Positions 18,965 to 27,926 of a stretch of 64,000 bases of DNA are shown piece by piece. Source of the stretch: Glacieibacterium sp038210595 (GTDB taxonomy: Bacteria; Pseudomonadota; Alphaproteobacteria; Sphingomonadales; Sphingomonadaceae); the NCBI GenBank assembly GCA_038210595.1, contig JBBQWN010000002.1, positions 62,001 to 126,000 of the forward strand, read 5' to 3'. Both the position numbers and the translations under genes were made by a program. Within the stretch, counting starts at the first letter, position 1. Each line of letters starts with the position of its first letter. The notes under the pieces were generated by a model, which made no database searches, was not told the origin of the DNA, and worked only from the letters and a program-made list of their open reading frames with translations.

Positions 18965-18993
18965 CACTGCATCGACCCTGCGTCGCCTAGAGA

Positions 18994-20718
18994 ATGGTTG
19001 CCCGAGAAGTGAACGCGTTCGTTCCCGCCGCGATATTCGATGACCGCGCGGCCGCGGCGGAGCCGCTGGTGGTCGATTCCGTCGAGGCCTTGGTTGTCGC
19101 GACCGGGCTGATCGGTGCCGAGGGGGCGGCGCGGGCCCGCCTGATCCAGCAGCAGACCGGCGAACGCTTCGAGGCCGTGCTGACGCGGCTCGGCCTTGTG
19201 CCGGAGGCGGCGCTGGCCCGGGCGTTCGCGCAGGCCACTGGACTGTCGGTCATCGAGACGCGCGATCTGCCCGAGGCGGCGCTCGGCGGCGACGCGCTGT
19301 CGCCGGCCTTCCTGCGCGATGTCCATGCCCTGCCGATCCGGCTCGATGCCGACACCGTGACCGTCGGCGTCGCCAACCCGCTCGACGCTTTTGCCGCTAC
19401 GGCGATCGGTTTCGCGCTGGGACGCAAAGTGGAGCGGGTGATCGTCCGCGCGAGCGATCTCGATGCGGCGATCGACCGTATCTACGGCACGGTGCAGGAC
19501 GCCGAGACCGCGGCAGTCGCTGATGACGCCGATCTCGACCGGCTGAAGGATCTGGCGTCCGACGCGCCGGTCATCCGCGCCGTCAATCGGCTGATTGCCG
19601 CGGCGGTGGCGGCGCGCGCCTCGGATATCCACGTCGAGCCGGCGGACGACCGGCTCGTCGTCCGCCTGCGCATCGACGGCGTGCTGCAGGAACAGGACGC
19701 GCTGCCCGCCGCGATGCGGCTGGCGTTCATCTCGCGCGTCAAGATCATGGCCGGTCTCAACATCGCGGAGAAGCGCCTGCCGCAGGACGGGCGGCTGCGG
19801 CTTGCGGTGCGCGGCCACGAGATCGACCTGCGCGTCGCCACCGCCCCGTCGATCCACGGCGAGAGCATCGTCATGCGCATCCTCGACCGGTCGGGGCTGG
19901 CGCTCGATTTCAAGACGCTCGGCTTCGACGACGCGATGATCGCGCGGTTCCGGGGCATACTGCATCGCCCGCACGGCATCCTGCTGGTCACCGGACCGAC
20001 CGGCAGCGGCAAGACGACCACGCTCTATGCCGCGCTTGCCGAACTCAACAGCAGCGAGCGCAAGGTGCTGACCGTCGAGGACCCGATCGAATACCGGCTG
20101 CCGGGCATCGTCCAGACCCAGGTCGCGCCGGCCATCGGGCTCACCTTCGCGGCGGCGCTGCGGTCGTTCCTGCGCCAGGACCCCGACATCATGATGGTCG
20201 GCGAAATCCGCGATATCGAGACCGCGCAGGTCGCGGTGCAGGCGGCGCTGACCGGTCACATGATCCTGTCGACGCTGCACACCAACAGCGCCGCGAGCGC
20301 GGTGACCCGGCTGCTCGATATGGGGGTCGAGCCGTTCCTGATCACCTCCACCCTGAACGCCGTGCTGGCGCAGCGGCTGGTGCGGCGGCTGTGCCCCGAA
20401 TGCCGGGTCGAGCAGGCCCCGAGCGCCGGCTCGCTGGCGCGCTTTGCCGACGTCGCCCGGCCGGACGACCGCCATTGGGCCCCGGGCGGCTGCGGCGTCT
20501 GCGAAGGCAGCGGTTTCAAGGGCCGCGTCGCGCTGACCGAACTGCTGACCGTCGACAACGAAGTGTCGCGCCTCGTGCTCGATCGCGCCTCGGCGGGCGA
20601 GATCGAGCAGGCGGCGCTGGCCGCGGGGATGCGCAGCCTGCTCCACGACGGCTATGCCAAGGCGGCCGCCGGGGCGACGACGCTCGACGAAGTGCTGCGC
20701 GTCGCGGCGGACGGCTGA
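18994..20718 (+). CDS. gspE: Type II secretion ATPase GspE
   Basis: This 574-residue cytoplasmic ATPase powers pseudopilus assembly. The N-terminal third contains a GspE/MshE N-terminal fold (VEALVVATGLIGAEG through LTRLGLVPEAAL). The catalytic core has Walker A GPTGSGKTT (residues 334-342), an Asp box and Walker B IMMVGEIRD (399-407), and the HMILSTLHTN histidine box. A zinc-finger pair, CPEC and CGVC, follows, as in typical GspE. Length is normal. It is the first gene of an eleven-gene operon; gspF starts four bases after its stop. Confidence 0.96.
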   Translation: MVAREVNAFVPAAIFDDRAAAAEPLVVDSVEALVVATGLIGAEGAARARLIQQQTGERFEAVLTRLGLVPEAALARAFAQATGLSVIETRDLPEAALGGDALSPAFLRDVHALPIRLDADTVTVGVANPLDAFAATAIGFALGRKVERVIVRASDLDAAIDRIYGTVQDAETAAVADDADLDRLKDLASDAPVIRAVNRLIAAAVAARASDIHVEPADDRLVVRLRIDGVLQEQDALPAAMRLAFISRVKIMAGLNIAEKRLPQDGRLRLAVRGHEIDLRVATAPSIHGESIVMRILDRSGLALDFKTLGFDDAMIARFRGILHRPHGILLVTGPTGSGKTTTLYAALAELNSSERKVLTVEDPIEYRLPGIVQTQVAPAIGLTFAAALRSFLRQDPDIMMVGEIRDIETAQVAVQAALTGHMILSTLHTNSAASAVTRLLDMGVEPFLITSTLNAVLAQRLVRRLCPECRVEQAPSAGSLARFADVARPDDRHWAPGGCGVCEGSGFKGRVALTELLTVDNEVSRLVLDRASAGEIEQAALAAGMRSLLHDGYAKAAAGATTLDEVLRVAADG

Positions 20719-20722
20719 GGCC

Positions 20723-21934
20723 ATGGCCCAGTTCCAGTATCGTGCCGTGTCGCCGACCGGCCAGGCGTCGAGCGGGCGGGTCGAGGCCCCCGATCGCGGC
20801 ACGGCGCTGCGGCTGGTGCGGGCGCAGGGCGTCGCGCCGCTGGAGGTCACCGCCGCCGCGACCCGCGCCAACGCCAGGCCGCTGCGGCCCAATGGCCGGA
20901 CCCGCAAGGCGGTGGCCAAGCTGATCGGCGAGCTGGCGGTGCTGCTCAATGCCGGGCTGTCGCTGGACCGGGCGCTGGCGCTGGCTATCGACAATATCGA
21001 CGACAAGGGCGTCGCGGCGGAGGTCACGGCGCTGCTCGGCGCGGTCAAGGAGGGCGCGCCGCTGGCCCGCGCCATGGCGGCGCGGCCGGGGCTGTTCCCG
21101 CCGATGGCGCAGGCGATGGTCGAGGCCGGCGAGGCGAGCGGCAGGCTCGGCGACGCGATGGCACGGCTGGCGGCCAGCCTGGAGCGCGCCGAGGAGTTGC
21201 GCGGCCTGATGATCACCTCGCTGATCTACCCGGCAGCGCTGTTCGTCGTCGCGGTCGGCGTTATCCTGATGATGCTGCTGTTCGTCGTGCCACAGTTCGA
21301 ATCGATGATGCAGGGGGCGCCGGCGGGCGCGATCCCGCCCGCTTCGATGGCGGTGATGGATGCGAGCCGCTTCGTGCGGAGCTGGGGCTGGGCAATGCTG
21401 GGCGCGCTGGTCGGGTTCGTATTGATCGCGCGGCAGCTGCTGCGGCGGCCAGAACTGCGGCTGACGACCGACCGGCTGCTGCTGCGCGTGCCGCAGCTGG
21501 GCACATTGATCTCGTTTGCGGAGACGGCGCAGTTTTCGCGGACGCTGGCGGTGCTGGTCGATGCCGGGGTGGCGCTGCCGACGGCGCTGGGCATGGCGCA
21601 GCGGTCGCTGGGCAACAGCTGGCTGGCGGCGGCGGTGGCGCGGGTTGCCAACGGGCTCAACGAAGGCGGCGGCCTGACCGCGCCGCTGGCGGCGGCGAAC
21701 GTGTTCCCGCGCCTGGCGATCGGCTTTTTCCGGACCGGCGAGGAAACTTCGCAGCTGGGGCCGATGCTCGGGCGGCTGGCGGAAGTGCTGGACCGCGACG
21801 TGCGGGTGCGGCTGCAGCGGCTGATCGGCTGGCTGACCCCGGCGATCACGGTGGTGCTTGGCGCGGCGGTGGCGGGTATCATTGCGGCGGTGATGACGGC
21901 AATTCTCGGTTTCAACGATCTGGCGGTGGGATGA
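20723..21934 (+). CDS. gspF: Type II secretion inner-membrane platform protein GspF
   Basis: This 403-residue polytopic protein starts at ATG 20723 (MAQFQYRAVSPTGQ), the standard GspF beginning; upstream in-frame starts lie inside gspE. Two T2SSF domains are visible, each with a GxPLAxAMxxxP-like helix pair, for example LIGELAVLLNAGLSLDRAL and later FSRTLAVLVDAGVALPTAL. Each is followed by hydrophobic segments (LIYPAALFVVAVGVILMML and the C-terminal ITVVLGAAVAGIIAAVMTA). It is the membrane platform that couples GspE to the pseudopilus. It overlaps gspG by four bases (ATGA). Confidence 0.95.
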   Translation: MAQFQYRAVSPTGQASSGRVEAPDRGTALRLVRAQGVAPLEVTAAATRANARPLRPNGRTRKAVAKLIGELAVLLNAGLSLDRALALAIDNIDDKGVAAEVTALLGAVKEGAPLARAMAARPGLFPPMAQAMVEAGEASGRLGDAMARLAASLERAEELRGLMITSLIYPAALFVVAVGVILMMLLFVVPQFESMMQGAPAGAIPPASMAVMDASRFVRSWGWAMLGALVGFVLIARQLLRRPELRLTTDRLLLRVPQLGTLISFAETAQFSRTLAVLVDAGVALPTALGMAQRSLGNSWLAAAVARVANGLNEGGGLTAPLAAANVFPRLAIGFFRTGEETSQLGPMLGRLAEVLDRDVRVRLQRLIGWLTPAITVVLGAAVAGIIAAVMTAILGFNDLAVG

Positions 21935-22353
21935 TGCGACGCAATCCGGACGAACGCGGCTTCACGCTGCTCGAACTGCTCGTCGTGCTGGCGATCATGG
22001 GGCTGCTGGCGGCGATTATCGGCCCGCAGGTGATCAAGTATCTCGGCTCGTCGCGCACCCAGACGGCGAGCGTGCAGGTCAAGAACATTGCCGCGGCGCT
22101 GGAACTCTACCGGCTCGACGCCGGTGGCTATCCGACGCCCGAACAGGGTTTGCAGGCGCTGGTCACGGCACCGGCTGGCGCGGTCGCGTGGAACGGGCCC
22201 TATATGCAGCAGGCAAGCGCGCTGACCGATCCCTGGGGCCAGCCCTACAAGTTCCGCGCGCCGGGGCAGCACGGCGAGGTCGATGTCTATTCGCTGGGCA
22301 GCGACAAGGTCGAGGGCGGCACCGGCGAGGCGCGCGATGTCGGCAACTGGTAG
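21931..22353 (+). CDS. gspG: Type II secretion major pseudopilin GspG
   Basis: This 140-residue pseudopilin has the class III prepilin signal RG|FTLLELLVVLAIMG with Glu at +5, followed by the T2SG body (GGYPTPEQGLQAL, WNGPYM, DPWGQPYKFRAPGQHGEVDVYSLG). These are diagnostic of the major pseudopilin with its calcium-site loop. Two adjacent ATG codons (21931, 21934) are possible starts. A prepilin peptidase must process it, but no gspO/pilD gene is in this window. Confidence 0.96.
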   Translation: MMRRNPDERGFTLLELLVVLAIMGLLAAIIGPQVIKYLGSSRTQTASVQVKNIAAALELYRLDAGGYPTPEQGLQALVTAPAGAVAWNGPYMQQASALTDPWGQPYKFRAPGQHGEVDVYSLGSDKVEGGTGEARDVGNW

Positions 22354-22738
22354 CGCACGCGGCTTTACCTTGATCGAGATGCTGGTCGTGCTGGCGATCG
22401 CCGGGCTGATCGGCGGCATCGCATTTCCGCGGCTTCAGGCGGCGACCGCGCGGGCCGAGGCGCAGGCGGCGATCAGCGGTGTCGCCGCAGCGCTGCGCAG
22501 CGCGCGCGCCGCCGCCCGCCTGCGCGGCGTGCCGGTCGCTTTCGTCAACACCGATGCCAGTTACGGCGTCGGTACAGCCGGGATCGGCGTGCCCGCCAGC
22601 GTCCGGATCGACGGGCCGGGGCGGATGCTCTTCTACGCCGACGGTACTTCGAGCGGCGGCGATGTCGCGGTGCGCGGACCCCGCGCTGCCATCCGCTTCG
22701 CCGTGTCGCCCGTGACGGGCCTGGCCAGCGTCTCGTGA
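22337..22738 (+). CDS. gspH: Type II secretion minor pseudopilin GspH
   Basis: This 133-residue protein starts at ATG 22337 (MSATGSARG), overlapping the end of gspG by 17 bases. The cleavage site is RG|FTLIEMLVVLAIAGL with Glu at +5. The body is a short GspH-type beta domain (AFVNTDASYGVG, PASVRIDG, GRMLFYADG, IRFAVSPVTG). It is a minor pseudopilin in the tip complex region of the pseudopilus. Position directly after gspG supports the call. Confidence 0.9.
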   Translation: MSATGSARGFTLIEMLVVLAIAGLIGGIAFPRLQAATARAEAQAAISGVAAALRSARAAARLRGVPVAFVNTDASYGVGTAGIGVPASVRIDGPGRMLFYADGTSSGGDVAVRGPRAAIRFAVSPVTGLASVS

Positions 22739-23100
22739 CGCCTCGCCATCAGGAACGCGGCTCGGCGGTGATCGAGGCGCTGGTTGCTGCGCTGATCGTC
22801 GCTGCAACCGTCGGCGTCGGTTTCGACACGATCCGGGGTGGCGCGGCGCGGGTTCGGGGTCTCGACGAGCGCGCCCGGGCGATGCTTGTGGCGGAGTCGC
22901 AGCTTGCCGGCGTCGGGTCGGTGGTGCCGGCCTCGGCGGGTGTGACCCGCGGCGTCGACGGGGCGTTTACATGGTCGATCGAGGTCGGGCATTTCGACGA
23001 TGGCGGTTCGCTCGAGCTGAACGAAGTGACGGTACGGGTGTCGGACGGTGAGGGGCGGCGGCCGCTGGCAACGCTGAGCACCCTGCGGCTGGCCGGCTGA
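22735..23100 (+). CDS. gspI: Type II secretion minor pseudopilin GspI
   Basis: This 121-residue protein begins at a GTG that overlaps the gspH stop (GTGA). The cleavage site is ERG|SAVIEALVAALIVAA: Ser replaces the usual Phe at +1, but Glu at +5 is kept. The GspI-type body includes LVAESQLAGVGS, WSIEVGHF and VTVRVSDGEG. It is expected to start tip-complex assembly with GspJ and GspK. The +1 Ser is a tolerated deviation from the consensus. Confidence 0.88.
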   Translation: MTPRHQERGSAVIEALVAALIVAATVGVGFDTIRGGAARVRGLDERARAMLVAESQLAGVGSVVPASAGVTRGVDGAFTWSIEVGHFDDGGSLELNEVTVRVSDGEGRRPLATLSTLRLAG

Positions 23101-23765
23101 TGCGCGGGCAGGGGGGGTTCACGCTGGTCGAAATGCTGGTCAGCCTGGCGCTGACCGCCGTCACGGCGTCGCTGCTCGTCGCCGGCCTGACCGGCGCGCG
23201 CGGCAGCTGGAACCGGGCCGAACGTGTCGCCACCGGCGGGGAGCGCATCGCCGCGGCGCAAGGTATCCTGCGCAGCCGGATCGAAACCGCGCTACCGACG
23301 CTGCGCCTCGACGCCAGCTTACCCTATGTCGATCTGCGCGGCGAAGCGCAGGTATTGAGTTTCGATGCGCCCGCCGCCGATTCCGACAACGGCGGCCCGC
23401 CCCGCCGTTTCCGGCTGGCGATCGGCCGCAGCGGCACTGTCGCCTTGCTCGATGCCGATCCGTTGTCGACACGGATCAACCCTGCCGCGCCCGGCAACCG
23501 GGGCTGGCGGGTGGGACCGCTGGTCGACGGAGCGGCATCGCTCGACATCGCCTATTTCGGGGCCGCCCCGCCCGACAATATCCGCCGCTGGCGCAACGTC
23601 TGGATCGACCGCCCGGCCCTGCCCGAGCTGGTCCGGGTGCGGGTCGGCTTCGCGCCCGGCGATCGTCGCCGCTGGCCGGATCTGGTGATTGCCCCGGCCG
23701 CCACGGTGACCGCCGCGTGCGTGCGTGATCCGTCGAGCGGCCGCTGCCGCGTCGGTGCCGCCTGA
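23100..23765 (+). CDS. gspJ: Type II secretion minor pseudopilin GspJ
   Basis: This 221-residue minor pseudopilin shares the A of the gspI stop codon as the first base of its start (TGATG). The cleavage site is QGG|FTLVEMLVSLALTAV with Glu at +5. The larger beta-rich body (AAQGILRSRIETALPT, SFDAPAADSD, VDGAASLDIAYFG) fits GspJ, the biggest of the I-J-K tip partners after GspK. Two C-terminal cysteines (CVRDPSSGRC) could form a disulfide. Confidence 0.9.
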   Translation: MRGQGGFTLVEMLVSLALTAVTASLLVAGLTGARGSWNRAERVATGGERIAAAQGILRSRIETALPTLRLDASLPYVDLRGEAQVLSFDAPAADSDNGGPPRRFRLAIGRSGTVALLDADPLSTRINPAAPGNRGWRVGPLVDGAASLDIAYFGAAPPDNIRRWRNVWIDRPALPELVRVRVGFAPGDRRRWPDLVIAPAATVTAACVRDPSSGRCRVGAA

Positions 23766-23766
23766 C

Positions 23767-24759
23767 ATGGCGGGCATGCTCGACATGGACATGACGACGC
23801 TGGCGCAGACGCTGCGCGGCGGCTTTGCGTGGTGGGCGGATGAGCTGGCGGGAATGGTGCCCGCGTCGCTGCGGCGGCTCGCTGCGCCGCGTCCGGGCGT
23901 AACGGCCGTGCTCGTCGGCGAGACGTTCGCGCTGAGCCGCAATGGTGTGCCGCTGCCGCCTGCCGATCCGGCGCAACCGGTGGCGGCGGCGATTGTCTTG
24001 CCGGCGTCGCTGGTCCTGACCCGGACGCTGCCGCTGCCGGCCGTCGGGCGGCGCGACCTGGCGCAGCTGATCGCGCTGGAGATCGATCGGCTGATGCCGT
24101 TTCCACCGGGCAGCGCGGTGTTCGATTTCGAGACGGGTGAGCCGGCGGGCAATGGCCGCGTGCTGGTCACGGTTGCGGCGATGCCGCGCGCCACAGCCGC
24201 CGGGGCAGTCACCGCGGCGCGGTCGGCCGGGCTGGTGCCGCGCCGGCTCGGGCTGGCCAGCGGTTTCGATTTCCTGCCGCAGCTGGGCGAGCGCGGCTCG
24301 AGCGGCGCGGCGCGGTTCTGGTGGACCCTGGTTGCGGTGCTGGCCGCAGCCCTGGTGGCGACGCTGATCGTCCGCGATGTCCAGCGCACCCGCGCGCTGG
24401 ATGCGCTGGTTACGGCGCACGGCGAGGGGGCCGCGAGCGCGCGGGCGCTCCGGCTGCGCGTGCTGGCCGAAGACGCCCGTCGCCGGACGTGGCTGGCGCG
24501 GCGCGAAGCCCGCGATCCACTGCGCCTGCTCGCCGCCGCTACCCGCGCCTTGCCCGACAATGCCTGGGTCCAGCGGCTCGATTTCGACGGCACGCGGTTA
24601 CGGCTGGTCGGGTTCAAAAATGGCGGCGTCGATACGGTCGCGGCATTGCGTACCGCGGCGGTGTTCGGTGCCGTGCGACCCTCCAGCTCCGACATTGCGC
24701 CGCCGCAACCGCTGGGACAGCCGTTCGATGTTACCGCCGAGCTGGCGAACCCGCGATGA
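23767..24759 (+). CDS. gspL: Type II secretion assembly protein GspL
   Basis: This 330-residue bitopic protein starts at ATG 23767, two bases after the gspJ stop. The cytoplasmic part has an actin-like PilM/GspL fold, with LPASLVLTRTLPLPAVGRRDL and IALEIDRLMPFPPGSAVFDF, the motif shared by PilN/GspL families. A single membrane helix (WWTLVAVLAAALVATLIV, about residues 185-203) is followed by a periplasmic coiled coil and a ferredoxin-like domain (LPDNAWVQRLDFDGTRLRL). It recruits GspE to the membrane and pairs with GspM. Confidence 0.88.
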   Translation: MAGMLDMDMTTLAQTLRGGFAWWADELAGMVPASLRRLAAPRPGVTAVLVGETFALSRNGVPLPPADPAQPVAAAIVLPASLVLTRTLPLPAVGRRDLAQLIALEIDRLMPFPPGSAVFDFETGEPAGNGRVLVTVAAMPRATAAGAVTAARSAGLVPRRLGLASGFDFLPQLGERGSSGAARFWWTLVAVLAAALVATLIVRDVQRTRALDALVTAHGEGAASARALRLRVLAEDARRRTWLARREARDPLRLLAAATRALPDNAWVQRLDFDGTRLRLVGFKNGGVDTVAALRTAAVFGAVRPSSSDIAPPQPLGQPFDVTAELANPR

Positions 24760-25310
24760 TCGCCAGCCTGACCCTGCGCGAACGTCGTCTGATCGCCGGC
24801 GGCCTCGCGATTGCGGCGGTCCTGCTCGCCTGGTTACTCGTCGTTGCGCCGATCGTCGGCGGGTTCGGTGACCGGGCCGACGCCCGCGCCGAAGCGCTCA
24901 TCCGCTACGACCGCGACGAGCGTGCCATCGGCCAGTTGCCGTCGCTGCGCCGCGCTGCCGTTGCGCAGCGCCGCGACCGCGACCGCTACGTCATTGCCGC
25001 GCCGAGCGCGACGGTCGCTGCCGACCGGTTGAAGGAACGGTTGAGCGCGACCGTGCTCGCCGCCGGTGGCGAGGTGCGGCTGGTCGAGGACCTCGCGCGC
25101 AGCGGCGCTGTCGCGCGTGCCCGGCTCGACGCGCGGCTCGACCTGGCCCAGCTCGCGACGGTGCTGACCCGCCTGCGCGGCGAACCGCCGCTGCTCAGTC
25201 TCGATACCCTGACCGTCGCCACCGACCCGCAAGCCATCGTCACCCACGCCGGCCCCATGGATGTCCGCCTTGAAGCCTCTGCCGCTACCGCCGCGCCCCA
25301 GCCGCGCTGA
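24756..25310 (+). CDS. gspM: Type II secretion protein GspM
   Basis: This 184-residue protein overlaps gspL by four bases (ATGA). Its layout is that of GspM: a short cytoplasmic tail, one membrane helix (LIAGGLAIAAVLLAWLLVV, about residues 13-31), a periplasmic helical linker with many Arg/Asp residues, and a small ferredoxin-like domain ending in VRLEASAATAA. It stabilises GspL. Similarity is mainly by architecture and position, as usual for GspM. Its last 50 bases overlap the next gene. Confidence 0.85.
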   Translation: MIASLTLRERRLIAGGLAIAAVLLAWLLVVAPIVGGFGDRADARAEALIRYDRDERAIGQLPSLRRAAVAQRRDRDRYVIAAPSATVAADRLKERLSATVLAAGGEVRLVEDLARSGAVARARLDARLDLAQLATVLTRLRGEPPLLSLDTLTVATDPQAIVTHAGPMDVRLEASAATAAPQPR

Positions 25311-25812
25311 CCGCACCTGGTTGCCGGCGGCGCTCAGTGCGCTGCTCGCCACCGGGCTCGCCGTGCTCATCGTGCTGCCCAACGCCGAACCCCTGCCTGA
25401 GGGCGGCTTTGTCGCACCGCTGCGGCTGCCGCGCCTGGAGCCCGGCGTCCCGCTGACCGATCCGGTCATCGTGCAGCGCACCCTGTTCTCACCGACACGG
25501 CGCAATGACACTGGCGCCAAGACCGTGGACGGCAGCACGGTGATTATCGCGCCGCTGGGCGGTGCCCGGGTCGCCGGCGTGACGCTGTCGCCGGGCCGCT
25601 CGCGGGTGTTCATGGTGGCACCCAGCGGCAAATTGTCGACGCTCGGCCCCGGATCGCTCTATGAAGGCTGGCAGGTGGCAGCGGTGAGCACGGCGTCGGT
25701 GGTCTTCGTCCGCAATGGCGAGCGGTTGAACGTCGCGGTCGGCGGCGTCGCGGTCCGGCCCGGCCGTTCCTCCCTCATCGACCAGAATGCGGAAGAAGAA
25801 ACCCCGTCATGA
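25261..25812 (+). CDS. GspC/XpsN-like type II secretion clamp protein
   Basis: This 183-residue protein has one N-terminal membrane helix (PAALSALLATGLAVLIVL) and a periplasmic domain resembling the GspC homology region: VIVQRTLFSPTRR, GARVAGVTLSPGRSRVFMV, SLYEGWQVAAVSTASVVF. GspC links the inner-membrane platform to the secretin. Location between gspM and gspD is that of xpsN in Xanthomonas, a GspC counterpart, rather than the first-gene position of enterobacterial gspC. It lacks a PDZ domain. The start overlaps gspM by 50 bases, and no shorter ATG start keeps the membrane helix. Confidence 0.78.
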   Translation: MSALKPLPLPPRPSRADRTWLPAALSALLATGLAVLIVLPNAEPLPEGGFVAPLRLPRLEPGVPLTDPVIVQRTLFSPTRRNDTGAKTVDGSTVIIAPLGGARVAGVTLSPGRSRVFMVAPSGKLSTLGPGSLYEGWQVAAVSTASVVFVRNGERLNVAVGGVAVRPGRSSLIDQNAEEETPS

Positions 25813-27926
25813 CCAGCCGCATTCCCGTCCTGCTGGCAACAGCGGCTCTGATCGCCAGCTGCGCACCACAACCCGCGCATCCGCCGGCGCCCCCGGAACC
25901 GCGCATGCCGACCTTCACCGGCGAAGCTGAGCCGGCGGCGGTCGTCGCCGATCCGCAGGTCCGCGCCACCGTCGTCGCCGGCCAGCCTCGCGCGCCAGTC
26001 AGCCCGCCGGTGGTGGTGGCCCCGAAGACCGGCGACATCACCCTCAATTTCCCGGGCTCCGATGTCCGCGTCGTCGCCCAGGCGATTCTCGGTGATCAGC
26101 TGCACCTGCCGTTCGTGGTTGCTGGCGGGGTGACCAGTCCGGTAACGCTGGTCACCTCGACGCCGGTGCCGCGCACCGCACTGTTCGCATTGTTCGAGGA
26201 TGCGCTCCGGGCTGGCAACCTCGCCGTCACCCAGGAGGCGGGCGTGTTCACCGTCCGGCAGCTTGATGCCGCCAAGGTCCAGGGCGTGCTCTCCGCGCCC
26301 GGCGTCAGCGGCTTCGCGACGGAAACGATCCCGCTCCAGTACGTCAGCGCCGACGAGATCAAGAAACTGCTCGATCCGATCGTGCCGGGGGTCATCACGC
26401 GGACTGATCCGGGCTCGAACACGCTCGTCGTCGCGGGCACCACCGGCCAGCGCAACAGCGTTCGGGAGCTGCTTAAGCAGTTCGACGTCAACTGGCTGCG
26501 CAATATGAGCTTCGCTCTGATCGTACCGCAGCGCACCGACAGCCGGCTGATCGTCCCCGAGCTCGAAAAACTGATTAACGGCGAAGGCGCGCCGACCAGG
26601 GGGCTGGTCCGCCTGATCTCGATGGAACGCCTGAACGGCATCCTGGCGATCACCGCGCAGCGCCAGTATCTCGACGATGTCCGCCGCTGGATCGAGATCC
26701 TCGACCGCGAGGGTGCCAACAACGAGCGGCGGCTATTCGTCTACAAGGTGCAGAACGGCCGCTCCAAGGAGCTCGCCAAGACGATCAACGCCGCGTTCGG
26801 TAATGGTGGCGGCGCGGCAACGGACAGCGGCCCCAGCCGCGACGACTTCTCGCTCGACGGGTCGCAGCGCGGCGGCAACGCGACCGGCACAGCACGCCCT
26901 GGCGACCCCGGCTATAACCCGCGCAATCCGGTGAACGCGGTCACAGCGGCGGCGGCCGCAGCCGCGCAGCCCGGTACAAATCCCACCGCCGCCGCAGCAG
27001 CAGCCGCTGCGGCCGCGGCGAACGGCCCGCAGGCGATCATCTCCAGCGATGAGGCGAACAACGCCGTTATCGTCTTCGGCACGCCGCGCGATTTCGCGGT
27101 CGTCGAGGACGCGCTCCGCAAGCTCGACATTCCACCACTGCAAGTGCTGATCGAGGCGGCGATCACCGAGGTGACTCTGAACGATGCGCTGCGCTTCGGC
27201 GTCCAGTGGAATTTCCAGGAGGGCAAGACCAATTTCGCGCTTAGCGAAGGCGCGACGCGGTCGCCGATCACCATCTCGCCGGGCTTTTCGTTCTTCTTCG
27301 ACAACGGCAAGTCGATCATGGCGGCTCTGAACGCGCTCGAGACGAGGACCAAGGTGAAGGTGTTGTCGGCACCGAAGCTGGTGGTCCTCAACAACCAGAC
27401 CGCGGCGCTGCAGGTCGGCGATCAGGTGCCGATCGCGACCCAGTCCGCCGTCGGCGTCGTCAATCCCGACAGCCCGATCGTTAACTCGATCGAGTATCGC
27501 GATACCGGCGTCATCCTGAAGATCACCCCCCGGGTCAATGCCGGCGGGCTGGTGCTGCTCGATATCGCACAGGAGGTCAGCGACGTCGCCCAGACCAGCA
27601 CCTCGAGCATCAATTCGCCGACCATTTCGACGCGCCGGATCGCGACCTCGATCGCGGTGCAGGACGGCCAGACGATCGCGCTCGGCGGGTTGATCCGCGA
27701 CACCAACACCAAGGGCAAGACCGGCCTGCCGTGGCTGTCCCGCATCCCCCTCCTCGGTGGCTTGCTGTTCGGCCGGATCAACGACAGCGAGGTTCGCACC
27801 GAGCTGCTGGTGCTGCTCAAGCCGCGGGTCATCCGCACCGTTGACGACGGCACCGCGATCACCGACGAACTCCGCGCCCGCATCCGGACGGTCGAGCCGA
27901 TCCGCAGCGGCGGTTCGCCGCCGTGA
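25809..27926 (+). CDS. gspD: Type II secretion secretin GspD, lipidated
   Basis: This 705-residue outer-membrane secretin overlaps gspC/N by four bases. The N-terminus is a lipoprotein signal (VLLATAALIASC, Cys18). The N0 domain begins ITLNFPGSDVRVVAQAIL; N1-N3 follow (IPLQYVSADEIKKLLDPIV, FVYKVQNGRSKELAKTINAAF). The C-domain carries KVLSAPKLVVLNNQTAALQVGDQVP, and DTGVILKITPRV and GLPWLSRIPLLGGLFG-type gate and barrel motifs near the end. An alanine-rich loop (about 26940-27025) interrupts N3. A lipid anchor on the secretin itself suggests it reaches the outer membrane without a separate GspS pilotin, as in HxcQ or XpsD; none is encoded nearby. Confidence 0.95.
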   Translation: MTSRIPVLLATAALIASCAPQPAHPPAPPEPRMPTFTGEAEPAAVVADPQVRATVVAGQPRAPVSPPVVVAPKTGDITLNFPGSDVRVVAQAILGDQLHLPFVVAGGVTSPVTLVTSTPVPRTALFALFEDALRAGNLAVTQEAGVFTVRQLDAAKVQGVLSAPGVSGFATETIPLQYVSADEIKKLLDPIVPGVITRTDPGSNTLVVAGTTGQRNSVRELLKQFDVNWLRNMSFALIVPQRTDSRLIVPELEKLINGEGAPTRGLVRLISMERLNGILAITAQRQYLDDVRRWIEILDREGANNERRLFVYKVQNGRSKELAKTINAAFGNGGGAATDSGPSRDDFSLDGSQRGGNATGTARPGDPGYNPRNPVNAVTAAAAAAAQPGTNPTAAAAAAAAAAANGPQAIISSDEANNAVIVFGTPRDFAVVEDALRKLDIPPLQVLIEAAITEVTLNDALRFGVQWNFQEGKTNFALSEGATRSPITISPGFSFFFDNGKSIMAALNALETRTKVKVLSAPKLVVLNNQTAALQVGDQVPIATQSAVGVVNPDSPIVNSIEYRDTGVILKITPRVNAGGLVLLDIAQEVSDVAQTSTSSINSPTISTRRIATSIAVQDGQTIALGGLIRDTNTKGKTGLPWLSRIPLLGGLLFGRINDSEVRTELLVLLKPRVIRTVDDGTAITDELRARIRTVEPIRSGGSPP

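Larger units (their letters stand above)
18530..18993. promoter_or_regulatory. Divergent promoter region between PstS-like gene and type II secretion operon
   Basis: This 464-base region separates two divergent transcription units, so it must hold at least two promoters. It is clearly less GC-rich than its surroundings, especially 18585-18720 and 18880-18930. I did not find a convincing Pho box (two CTGTCAT-like direct repeats), although the PstS-like gene would make one plausible. Small open frames here lack ribosome sites and look spurious. Confidence 0.55.
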
